Assembly (NCBI GenBank): GCA_016930155.1
Contig: JAFGHL010000060.1
Coordinates: 1-35,533 of the forward strand
DNA from: Dehalococcoidia bacterium
Lineage (GTDB): Bacteria > Chloroflexota > Dehalococcoidia > GIF9 > UBA5629
Direction: 5' to 3'
Length of the DNA: 35,533 nt
Within the stretch, counting starts at the first letter, position 1. Every line of letters starts with the position of its first letter. The notes beneath the pieces are model-generated. The model was not told where the DNA came from, did not search any database, and saw nothing but the letters and a program-made list of their open reading frames with translations. The position numbers and the translations under genes were made by a program. Of the stretch, positions 1-7,611 are shown one piece after another.

Positions 1-2
1 CG

Positions 3-1712
3 GTCTACAGGTACAGGGCCATGGCCATGGCCCCACTTCTGGGAGGGCAGGAGAGCCAGGGCTCGTTGGTCAGTTTTACCACGCAGCATACGGTACCGCA
101 GGCGCCGATAGAGGTTTCGACATCATCAGCCTCCGATTTAACGTCCGGCTCAGCGGTGTTACGCGGGTACCTGTCCAGCATGGGTCCGTATGACAGCGTC
201 ACCGTGTGGTTCCAGTGGGGCAGCTCGACGGGTTACGGCAGCACCACCGTCCAGCAGACCATCTATGCGCCGGGACCTTTCAGTATGCAGATATCCGGCC
301 TCAACCCCAACAGCATGTATTATTTCCGCGCCGCCGCCAAGCCCGACCTGGTGGGCGTGTCGGCAGTTTATGGCAATGCCCAGAGCTTCAGCACTCCCGG
401 CGCAGCCATCCTGGCTGTCAGCACCGGCTCAGTATCCGGTGTGACCAGCAGTTCCGCCACACTGGTGGGCTACCTCGAATCGCTGGGAGGATACCGCAAC
501 TCTTATGTCTGGTTCGAATGGGGGCCGACCACCGCTTACGGCCAGACCACGACTATGCAGACGATGTACTCGCCCGGCACATTCAATTTCACGCTCCAGG
601 GGCTTAATCCCGGCGCCATTTATCATTATCGCGCCCTGGCAGTGCCTACGGCGGCGGGCGGCATGACCGTTCACGGATTCGACAGCATTTTCACAACCAC
701 GGCTGCTCCCGGAGTCAAGGTAAGCACCAGCGCCGCGAACAACGTCACCGCGCAATCCGCCACGCTGAATGGCTACCTGACCGCCATGGGGATGAGCAGT
801 TACGCATATGTATGGTTCGAGTATGGGACCGATACTACTTTCGGCAATTCCACCCCGCACCAGAGCATGAGCATGCCGGGCAGCTTCAGCAACAGCGTTG
901 TCAAATTACAGCCCGGTTTGACCTACTATTACCGTGCCGCCGCATTTTCCAACGGGTACAACGTATACGGACAGTACAGTACATTCCAGACCACGCCTTC
1001 ATCGCCCGTGACACTGACGACCGGCGCGGCCGGCAGTATCAGCACGACCGGCGCCACGTTGAACGCCTACGTCAATTCACTGGGAGGGCAGCGTTCGGTG
1101 CAGGTATATTTCAATTTCGGCAAGAGCATGGATTTCGGCAATGTGACTGCCGCACAAACAATGACCTCACCGGGCACAGTATCATATCAGGTAATGGGTC
1201 TGTCTCCGGGAACAACCTACTACTTCCAGTCCGTTGCCCAGACGCCGGATAACCTCAAGGTTTACGGCTCCACCGAGATATTCAGCACCATATCCAATTC
1301 CACACTGTCCGTGGCAACCTACCCTGCAACATCCATAACAGCTTCAAGCGCCATTCTGAACGGTTACCTGCAGGATATCGGAAACACCTCGACGGCCCAG
1401 GTCTGGTTTGAGTACGGCGCCAGCGCAGATTTCGGAAATACCACCAATATGCAGACGCTGAACCAGAGCAGTTCTTTCAGCTCGGTCGTTACCGGCCTGG
1501 CGCAGGGCAGGACATATTATTACCGCGCCGTGGCGCTCAACCCGACCGGCGGCGGGCGCTCCGTAAACGGTCCCGTAAGCTCCTTTGTAACGCCGGGCAG
1601 CGGACCAACGCCTCCTCCTGCTCCCGATGTGCCTGCCTTTGTCTGGCTGATCATAGGCGGCTTTGTCATCGTTATCATTATCGTCATCATACTGCTGGCC
1701 GGCCGCCGCTAA
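3..1712 (+). CDS. Fn3-like repeat surface protein with C-terminal membrane anchor (5' partial)
   Basis: The reading frame is open to the left edge. The residues before the first in-window ATG (VYRYRAMA) match the YYFRAAA/YYYRAVA strand that ends each repeat, so the gene starts outside the window and the ATG at 21 is internal. Five complete repeats of about 98-101 residues follow, starting near 114, 417, 720, 1014 and 1311. Each has a VSTxxA opening, a VWFEYG-type strand, a GLxPGxTYYYRA strand and an SxFxT end, which resembles fibronectin type III or related beta-sandwich domains. A Pro-rich linker leads to one C-terminal hydrophobic segment (about 1633-1700) ending in GRR, which fits a tail anchor leaving the repeats outside the cell. 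Role unknown; adhesion or a cell-surface coat is an inference. Confidence 0.8.
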   Translation, partial: VYRYRAMAMAPLLGGQESQGSLVSFTTQHTVPQAPIEVSTSSASDLTSGSAVLRGYLSSMGPYDSVTVWFQWGSSTGYGSTTVQQTIYAPGPFSMQISGLNPNSMYYFRAAAKPDLVGVSAVYGNAQSFSTPGAAILAVSTGSVSGVTSSSATLVGYLESLGGYRNSYVWFEWGPTTAYGQTTTMQTMYSPGTFNFTLQGLNPGAIYHYRALAVPTAAGGMTVHGFDSIFTTTAAPGVKVSTSAANNVTAQSATLNGYLTAMGMSSYAYVWFEYGTDTTFGNSTPHQSMSMPGSFSNSVVKLQPGLTYYYRAAAFSNGYNVYGQYSTFQTTPSSPVTLTTGAAGSISTTGATLNAYVNSLGGQRSVQVYFNFGKSMDFGNVTAAQTMTSPGTVSYQVMGLSPGTTYYFQSVAQTPDNLKVYGSTEIFSTISNSTLSVATYPATSITASSAILNGYLQDIGNTSTAQVWFEYGASADFGNTTNMQTLNQSSSFSSVVTGLAQGRTYYYRAVALNPTGGGRSVNGPVSSFVTPGSGPTPPPAPDVPAFVWLIIGGFVIVIIIVIILLAGRR

Positions 1713-1730
1713 GATAAATTTCGAAGCATA

Positions 1731-1764
1731 AAGGCCCGGCACTAATTAGTGCCGGGCCTTTTTT
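1731..1764 (+). terminator. Rho-independent terminator
   Basis: A perfect inverted repeat (AAGGCCCGGCACTAA at 1731-1745 and its complement at 1746-1760) forms a long GC-rich stem with an AT loop. It runs into a six-T tract at 1759-1764, 19 bases after the stop codon of the repeat protein. This is the clearest intrinsic terminator in the window. Confidence 0.9.
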
Positions 1765-1792
1765 ATGAAGAGCTCCCTCAGCCGGGTAAAGA

Positions 1793-1822
1793 TTACCACA
1801 CACGCACAGCCGATGATATAAT
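1793..1822 (+). promoter_or_regulatory. Extended -10 promoter for the aldolase gene
   Basis: A perfect TATAAT lies at 1817-1822, preceded by TGA to give an extended -10 (TGATATAAT). TTACCA at 1793-1798 (4 of 6 to the -35 consensus) is 18 bases upstream. It lies between the terminator and the start at 1855, so the aldolase gene probably has its own transcript with a short leader. Confidence 0.55.
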
Positions 1823-1854
1823 AGTAAAACTTATAACCTCGGGATAACCGGAAT

Positions 1855-3093
1855 ATGGGAAAGATATTTTTTATAGATGTGACCAACCGGGACGGTGTTC
1901 AGACAGCTAGGCTGAGCCTGTCCAAGCTGCAAAAGACCATGATCAATATGTACCTCAACGATTTCGGGGTTTTCCAGTCGGAGTTCGGCTTCCCGACGAC
2001 CAAACATGAGACCAACTACCTGCGCGCCAATCTCGAACTGGCCGCCATGGGCGTGCTCAAGCCGATTCGCCTCAGCGGATGGATCAGGGCAACCACCGAG
2101 GATGTTGAAAAGACTTTCGATATGGTACCTGAGATCGAATATCTGAACCTGTCTATCTCGACTTCGCAGCAAATGATACAGGGCAAATTCAAGGGCCGGA
2201 AATCCCGCGTGGACGTGCTGGAGCAGATGGCCGAAGCGGTCCAAATGGCCAAAAAGCTGGGCGCCAGGGCGATCGGCGTCAATGCCGAGGACGCGTCGCG
2301 TACCGATATCGATTTCCTGATCGAGTTTGCCAGAGAAGCCAAGGCGGCGGGCGGCGACAGGTTCCGCTACTGCGATACACTGGGATACGACGACCCGTTT
2401 TCAATCTACGAGAGCGTAGCAAAGATCGCCGATGAAGCAGCGCAACCGGTGGAGATACACTGCCACGGCGACCTGGGCATGGCGGTTGCCAATTCCATCG
2501 CCGGGGCCAAAGCTGCCGTTGATGCTGGACAGGACGCTTATATAAACACGACCCTAAATGGCATTGGAGAGCGCGCGGGCAACGCGGACCTGCTCTCATG
2601 TATCCTCGCCCTGCTCAAGTCCAAGGGTTTCGCTAATAAATACAAACTGGGCAGGCCGATCAAGCTCAACCGCGCTTACAAACTGGCCAAATACGCAAGC
2701 CTGGCCTTCGGCGTACCTATCCCGATCAGCCAGCCGGGAGTAGGAGAAAATGCGTTCGCCCACGCCTCGGGGATCCACGCCGACGGCGTGCTCAAGGACC
2801 CCGAGAACTACGAGCTTTACAATTTCGAGGAACTCGGCAGGGGTGAGCCTGAACTGGTTGAGACGGGCCGCATGATCTGCTCGGGTGAATATACGGGCAT
2901 CTCCGGTTTCAGCCATATCATGGGCAAGATGGAGGTCTCATTCGCCAATGCCAGTGAGGCCCGCAAGATTCTCGAGCTTGTGCGCTATGCCAACGTCGAG
3001 GCGCAGGTCCCGCTCACAAAGGACGAGTTGCATTTCATTGCCAAATACCCCGCGATCATCAAACGGCTGCTTACGCTCACACCTCTGGATTAG
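1855..3093 (+). CDS. Homocitrate synthase / Re-citrate synthase-like DRE-TIM aldolase
   Basis: This 412-residue protein belongs to the DRE-TIM metallolyase family, which condenses acetyl-CoA with a 2-oxo acid. Near the N-terminus DVTNRDGVQ gives the Arg-Asp catalytic pair. EIHCHGDLGM supplies the HxH metal ligands, followed by the GIGERAGNADL signature and an SGIHADG motif. Length matches NifV/homocitrate synthase. The roughly 100-residue regulatory domain of LeuA is missing, so isopropylmalate synthase is less likely. In Dehalococcoides a protein annotated as homocitrate synthase was shown to be a Re-citrate synthase; the same role is plausible here but unproven. No nif or lysine-biosynthesis genes are adjacent. 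No strong Shine-Dalgarno precedes the ATG, which fits the N-terminal beta strand of the family. Confidence 0.8.
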   Translation: MGKIFFIDVTNRDGVQTARLSLSKLQKTMINMYLNDFGVFQSEFGFPTTKHETNYLRANLELAAMGVLKPIRLSGWIRATTEDVEKTFDMVPEIEYLNLSISTSQQMIQGKFKGRKSRVDVLEQMAEAVQMAKKLGARAIGVNAEDASRTDIDFLIEFAREAKAAGGDRFRYCDTLGYDDPFSIYESVAKIADEAAQPVEIHCHGDLGMAVANSIAGAKAAVDAGQDAYINTTLNGIGERAGNADLLSCILALLKSKGFANKYKLGRPIKLNRAYKLAKYASLAFGVPIPISQPGVGENAFAHASGIHADGVLKDPENYELYNFEELGRGEPELVETGRMICSGEYTGISGFSHIMGKMEVSFANASEARKILELVRYANVEAQVPLTKDELHFIAKYPAIIKRLLTLTPLD

Positions 3094-3120
3094 GCTTTAC
3101 GCCTCTACACGCTCTCCTTT

Positions 3121-3147
3121 TAAGGCAAAGCCCCCATCCGTGCCTTA
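3121..3147 (+). terminator. Possible weak hairpin terminator
   Basis: TAAGGCA at 3121-3127 can pair with TGCCTTA at 3141-3147 across a 13-base loop, 28 bases after the aldolase stop. It is followed by an AT-rich run but no clean T tract, so termination here is uncertain. Confidence 0.25.
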
Positions 3148-3235
3148 ATATTTCGTAAACATTCTTTTGCTAATTTTCTATAAGCTGGCACAGGCATGAC
3201 TGTTTGATCTATAGTATCAGCAGGCGACTATATAA

Positions 3236-3919
3236 ATGAGCAGTAGAAAAATACTCGTCGTTGATGACGACGCCAAGACGGTTGCCCTGGTAAAGATGTA
3301 CCTGGAACGTGACGGCCACTCGGTACTGACCGCTTACGACGGCCTTACGGCGTTGCGCACGTTCAGGGAACAGCAACCGCACCTTGTCCTGCTGGATGTC
3401 ATGCTGCCGGGTCTTGACGGCGTTGAGATATGCCGGACACTGAGGGCGGAATCCGACGTGCCGATCATCATGCTGACTGCGAGAACGCGCGATGAAGATA
3501 AGATGACCGGCCTGGATACCGGGGCCGACGACTACGTCACCAAACCATTCAGCCCGGGAGAGCTGGCCGCCAGGGTGCGCGCCGTCTTCCGGCGGCTGCC
3601 AGCGGACCGGGGTCCGGCCGAGATAAGATACGGCGGCTTTTACCTGAATTTTCCCAAAAGGGAAGTGCTGTTGAATGAGAAAAAACTGAGCCTGACATCG
3701 GTCGAATTTAAAATACTGGCCGCCTTCCTGCGCGAGCCCGGCCGGGTATTCGACCGTGTTGAAATCATAGATAAGGCTTTCGGGTATGACTTCGAAAGCT
3801 TTGACCGGGCTATCGACGTTCACATACATAACCTGCGCCGTAAAATCGAGCCCGATCCGAAACACCCCAGATATATCAAGACAGTTTACGGGGCGGGATA
3901 CAAATTGTCGGAGGAGTGA
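3236..3919 (+). CDS. OmpR/PhoB-family response regulator
   Basis: A 227-residue two-domain regulator. The receiver domain (about 1-120) has the acidic pocket DDD at 10-12, phospho-acceptor D54 (LLDVMLPG), T81 and K103 in TKPF. The C-terminal half (about 130-227) is a winged-helix DNA-binding domain ending in the typical VDVHIxNLRRKIE...VYGAGYKL pattern. It is followed one base later by its histidine kinase and then by an export operon, which it may control. Three roughly 11-bp-phased AT-rich elements lie upstream at about 3145-3175 and could be an autoregulatory site. No strong Shine-Dalgarno is visible before the ATG. Confidence 0.93.
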   Translation: MSSRKILVVDDDAKTVALVKMYLERDGHSVLTAYDGLTALRTFREQQPHLVLLDVMLPGLDGVEICRTLRAESDVPIIMLTARTRDEDKMTGLDTGADDYVTKPFSPGELAARVRAVFRRLPADRGPAEIRYGGFYLNFPKREVLLNEKKLSLTSVEFKILAAFLREPGRVFDRVEIIDKAFGYDFESFDRAIDVHIHNLRRKIEPDPKHPRYIKTVYGAGYKLSEE

Positions 3920-3920
3920 C

Positions 3921-5387
3921 TTGAAAAACAGCCTGCAGTTCCGCTTGCTGGTTGCTTTCACGGGCGTCATCCTGCTGACCATAGGCGCCGTGTTCTTCAT
4001 GACATGGAGGGCCACAGTAGAGCAGGTTCAGGAATTCAGCTATCGAATCGAGCGGATGGTCATAGACCGCATACAATACCAGGTCACGGAATATTACCTG
4101 GAAAACAACAGCTGGGAAGGTGTGCAGCCGCTGGTCTCACATATCGGGGAGCAGTTCCAACACCGGATCATTCTGGCGGATGCAGACGGCAAGATAATGG
4201 CTGATTCGTCGTCGGAAGCGTCCAGTGAAAAACTGAACCTTGAGAGCTTTTCCAGCAAAACGCTGACTTCCTCGCTCGAGCACCGGAATCCCGAGCCGGG
4301 CGGACCCCCGACATCACAACCTCAGCTCTTTATGTTCCTGGGACCGCGCGTACCGCCCCCTGCGGTTCCAGCGGAACCTGCCACGGGCGTCCAGGGTGAA
4401 TCACAAACGATAGGCTTTTTATTTATACTTCCGTTAACGCAGTCTGAGATCGGGCTGGCGGCGCTTCAGATCATATACAGCCAGCTGGGCAGCTATTTCC
4501 TGATCGGGGCATTTCTGGCGGTGATCGTCGCTTTCCTGATTACGCTTTTTCTGTCGCGCCGCATCCTGTCGCCCGTCAAAGAGCTGCGGTCTGCGGCACA
4601 GCGTCTGGGGAAAGGCGATTTTTCGCAACGTGTTGACATCAGCGACAAAAGCGAGATCGGCGAACTGGCCTCCACTTTTAACTCCATGGCCGATAACCTG
4701 CAGCGCGACGAGCAGCTGCGGCAACACATGGTATCGGATATCGCCCATGAACTGAGGAGTCCCCTGACCAATGTCAGGGGCTATCTCGAAGCAATAAATG
4801 ACGGCGTTATGCAGCCGGATAAAGAAACCATATCCTCCATATACGGTGAGACCATCCTGCTCTCGCGGCTGATAAACGACCTGCAGGAGCTGAGCCTGGC
4901 CGAGGCAGGAGAGCTAAAGCTCTTTCTGCAGCCCGAGGATGTGTCGGAGCTGGTGCGACTGTCTGTTAACGCCGTACAGGCCAAGGCGTCCGAAAAGGAT
5001 ATAAGCCTGTCTCACGATATCCCTGCAGTCCTTCCTCGCGTAAATATCGATTTTCTGCGCATCAAACAGGTGCTGCTTAACCTTCTGGAGAACGCGCTGG
5101 CCCATACACCCGGTGGAGGCCGGATAAATATCGCGGCAAAATCGGATAGCGGATTCGTCGAGATCAGTGTGTCTGACAGCGGCGAAGGTATCCCGGCTGA
5201 GGAGATCAACAGCATATTCGAGCGTTTTCACCGCGTCGATAAATCCAGGTCGAGGTCAACCGGCGGCAGCGGCCTGGGTTTGACCATCTCCAGGTATATC
5301 ATTGAGGAACACAAGGGCAAAATATGGGCCCGCAGCGAATCAGGCAAAGGCAGCTGCTTCAGTTTCACGCTGCCGGTGGCACATTAA
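3921..5387 (+). CDS. Membrane sensor histidine kinase (HAMP-HisKA-HATPase)
   Basis: The start is taken as TTG 3921, one base after the regulator stop, because GGAGGAG at 3910-3916 is placed to serve it. An earlier ATG in the same frame lies inside the regulator gene. The resulting protein has 488 residues: a first membrane helix at about 7-29, an extracytoplasmic sensor region to about 185 with a Pro-rich stretch, a second helix at about 190-210, HAMP, then HisKA with phospho-acceptor H276 (SDIAHELRSPL). The ATPase domain shows NLLENA (N box), SDSGEGIP (G1) and GGSGLGL (G2). All catalytic boxes are intact. The signal sensed is unknown; the neighbouring exporter suggests an envelope stress or toxic-compound cue. 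Confidence 0.92.
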   Translation: MKNSLQFRLLVAFTGVILLTIGAVFFMTWRATVEQVQEFSYRIERMVIDRIQYQVTEYYLENNSWEGVQPLVSHIGEQFQHRIILADADGKIMADSSSEASSEKLNLESFSSKTLTSSLEHRNPEPGGPPTSQPQLFMFLGPRVPPPAVPAEPATGVQGESQTIGFLFILPLTQSEIGLAALQIIYSQLGSYFLIGAFLAVIVAFLITLFLSRRILSPVKELRSAAQRLGKGDFSQRVDISDKSEIGELASTFNSMADNLQRDEQLRQHMVSDIAHELRSPLTNVRGYLEAINDGVMQPDKETISSIYGETILLSRLINDLQELSLAEAGELKLFLQPEDVSELVRLSVNAVQAKASEKDISLSHDIPAVLPRVNIDFLRIKQVLLNLLENALAHTPGGGRINIAAKSDSGFVEISVSDSGEGIPAEEINSIFERFHRVDKSRSRSTGGSGLGLTISRYIIEEHKGKIWARSESGKGSCFSFTLPVAH

Positions 5388-5478
5388 GCATTTCAGCGGA
5401 TATGTCAGGCTCAATACTCAGCATTGAACGCGCCTGTTCTAAATAAAATCTTAACATTTCGCTGTTACATTTAATTCA

Positions 5479-5508
5479 TTGAAATCAAGAATTTGGTTTA
5501 TAAATAAT
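5479..5508 (+). promoter_or_regulatory. Putative promoter of the export operon
   Basis: TTGAAA at 5479-5484 is followed after 16 bases by TAAATA, within TATAAATAAT at 5499-5508. The 143-base gap between the kinase and the first adaptor is AT-rich. Just upstream are two similar boxes, TTAACATTT (5451) and GTTACATTT (5464), that could bind the response regulator. Confidence 0.4.
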
Positions 5509-5530
5509 TAGCGTGTAAAATCTTACGGAT

Positions 5531-7600
5531 ATGCTCAACGCCCCGGTCAAAATCCTGATCATATTATTAACCTGCATCACACTCCTGGCAGCGGGCTGCA
5601 ATGCTGCATCCACCGCAACTTCGGCAACGATCAGCAGGCAGGTTCCTGTTACGCGCGGCGACCTGGTGGTGAGCGTCTCTGTAGACGGCAACCTCGAGAT
5701 GACCGACTACTATAATCTCCGGTTTGCTTCAACCGGCGAGGTTAAGAAGGTGCTGGTCGAGGAGGGCGACCAGGCTAAACAGGGGCAATTACTGGCGTAC
5801 CTGGATGACACCAGCGCTCGATTGGATGTGAAAGCAGCCAACAACTCCGTGCAATCTTCTCTCAGCACCCTCTACGAAACCGTCCCCCGGTTGCCACAGT
5901 TCCCCGGCGTTTATTATGTAGCAAATCCCATCGTGGTCACACCGGAAACTGCGCCAGTCACAACGACTCAGACATACTGGCATGCGGACGGAACTCCACC
6001 TGCGGACATACCATGGCCAGGCCAGTTAAGTGACAGAGTAACTACATCGGGACTTACCCGTGTGATCACTACGACGAGAACAATAAGGCAAGTAGACGAT
6101 CCAGGGCCGATAGCACCAACATATACGGTACATACAACAACGAGTTCCTACACAACAACGATTTCTGCCAGCGCCCCGGAAGGCGTCCACGATAATCCCG
6201 TTTACCAGATGTATTACCCCAACGCCACCATACTATCATCCTACCTATGGGCGCAGGAAGAGGTGGCAAGGGCATATGAGCTGTTTCAGAACGATAACTT
6301 CAGCGCGGCGGCATCCGAGCTGTATGTGGCGTCGGCCGACCTGGAAGCCTGCATAAAAATACTGGAGGACACCATCACCAACCCGGAGTCCGGCCTGGGC
6401 AATACGGCGCCTTTCGTAGATGAGACCAACTATACGCTCTTTTCAATACAAAATGACGGCTCGTTTGCCGCTTACTATATTCAGGAGCTGCGCGGGGAAG
6501 CGGCTGCCCTGAGACAGGCGCAAACAGAGATACAGAACGTGTACGGGCTGATAAACCAGGGCAAATACGACGAAGCAAGGCCGCTGCTGAGCGCAGCCCT
6601 CGATACGGTCAATAACACGGCTGGAGAGGTCATCCAAAACATAAACAGGCTGAAGTTGCGCAACGATACGACTATTTACGGCAAAGACATCAGCCTCTAC
6701 CTCTACAATGCGGCGCTGGAGAGGATTAACGCGGCAATAGCGGGCATAGGGCAGGGGGGGATGTACTCCAGCAGTATGAATGACAACCTGATCGTCGCGC
6801 GCCACTATATGGAACTCTGCAACGGGATACTGGGCTCCAATGAAATGGTGCTGCAGCACGGCCTGGGGCTGAAGGCGGAGCAGAACGCCAGGATCGACCT
6901 GGCCGGCAAGCTGGTCAGCCAGGACACGACACAGAATAACTATGTGAATACATTTATCTGGGCGCCCATCGACGGCACAGTGGTAAGCGTAGGTGTGAAA
7001 GAAAAGGACATACTGTCCTCCAAAACCAATACATCCACCAATGCCATAGTGCTGGTTAATACCAAATATATCGAGTTCTGGGGTTCGGTTGACGAAATCG
7101 ATATTACCAAAATCAAGGTCGGGCAAAAGGCCACCATATCCGTGGATGCAGTCAGCGACAAGACATTCAGCGGCGAGGTATTTTTTATCTCACCCAAAGG
7201 AACAGCTGACTCCAATAACGTGGTTAAATACAGCGTCCGCATAAAGCTTGATCCCACCGATGTCGAACTCAGGGGCAAGCTGACGGCCACGGCCGATATC
7301 GGCGTCTCCACGGTTGAGAACGCTCTGCTGATACCGCTGTCCGCCGTAACTACCACGGGCTCTGTCACAACGGTCACGTTAGCCGGTGGAGAAGAGGGTT
7401 TGACGGAGAAGCGCGAGGTTACCCTGGGCATCCAGAACCAGCAGTACGTACAGGTAATCAAGGGGCTGAACGACGGCGATATAGTGATCATCGTCGATAA
7501 GGCGAGCGGCGCCCCCGTATCTACCACTATGGGCCCACCGGGAGGAGGAGGACCGCCACCAGGAGGAGGCCCACCGCCAGGAGGAGGCCCACCGCCGTAA
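5531..7600 (+). CDS. Long HlyD/MacA-type adaptor lipoprotein 1
   Basis: A 689-residue periplasmic-adaptor-like protein, much longer than the roughly 370-400 residues of MacA. A signal peptide with lipobox LAAGC predicts lipidation at C23. After it comes the first half of a lipoyl-like domain (STGEVKKVLVEEGDQAKQGQLL). A long, mostly helical insert of about 350 residues follows. The second lipoyl half (APIDGTVVSVGVKEKD) and a beta-barrel region with VDEIDITKIKVGQ come next. The C-terminus is a Gly/Pro tail (GGGPPP units). It is followed by a paralogous adaptor 11 bases downstream, then the ATPase and permease. It probably links the MacB-like transporter to substrate outside the membrane. The substrate cannot be told from sequence. 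Confidence 0.82.
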   Translation: MLNAPVKILIILLTCITLLAAGCNAASTATSATISRQVPVTRGDLVVSVSVDGNLEMTDYYNLRFASTGEVKKVLVEEGDQAKQGQLLAYLDDTSARLDVKAANNSVQSSLSTLYETVPRLPQFPGVYYVANPIVVTPETAPVTTTQTYWHADGTPPADIPWPGQLSDRVTTSGLTRVITTTRTIRQVDDPGPIAPTYTVHTTTSSYTTTISASAPEGVHDNPVYQMYYPNATILSSYLWAQEEVARAYELFQNDNFSAAASELYVASADLEACIKILEDTITNPESGLGNTAPFVDETNYTLFSIQNDGSFAAYYIQELRGEAAALRQAQTEIQNVYGLINQGKYDEARPLLSAALDTVNNTAGEVIQNINRLKLRNDTTIYGKDISLYLYNAALERINAAIAGIGQGGMYSSSMNDNLIVARHYMELCNGILGSNEMVLQHGLGLKAEQNARIDLAGKLVSQDTTQNNYVNTFIWAPIDGTVVSVGVKEKDILSSKTNTSTNAIVLVNTKYIEFWGSVDEIDITKIKVGQKATISVDAVSDKTFSGEVFFISPKGTADSNNVVKYSVRIKLDPTDVELRGKLTATADIGVSTVENALLIPLSAVTTTGSVTTVTLAGGEEGLTEKREVTLGIQNQQYVQVIKGLNDGDIVIIVDKASGAPVSTTMGPPGGGGPPPGGGPPPGGGPPP
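7543..7596 (+). repeat. 18-bp tandem repeat coding a Gly/Pro tail
   Basis: Three 18-base units end adaptor 1. The last two (7561-7578 and 7579-7596) are identical copies of AGGAGGAGGCCCACCGCC and the first is slightly diverged. They encode (GGGPPP)n-like sequence and could vary in copy number by slippage without shifting frame. The units are also rich in GGAGG, close to the next gene's start at 7612, and may help its translation. Confidence 0.85.
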
Positions 7601-7611
7601 AGAATAATGCC

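Noticed and set aside
3186-3202. Sigma54 promoter before the response regulator
   Set aside because: TGGCAC at 3186 fits the -24 element but the required GC element at -12 is missing.
3209-4015. 268-codon open frame on the minus strand
   Set aside because: It is opposite the response regulator, which has a full set of receiver and DNA-binding motifs.
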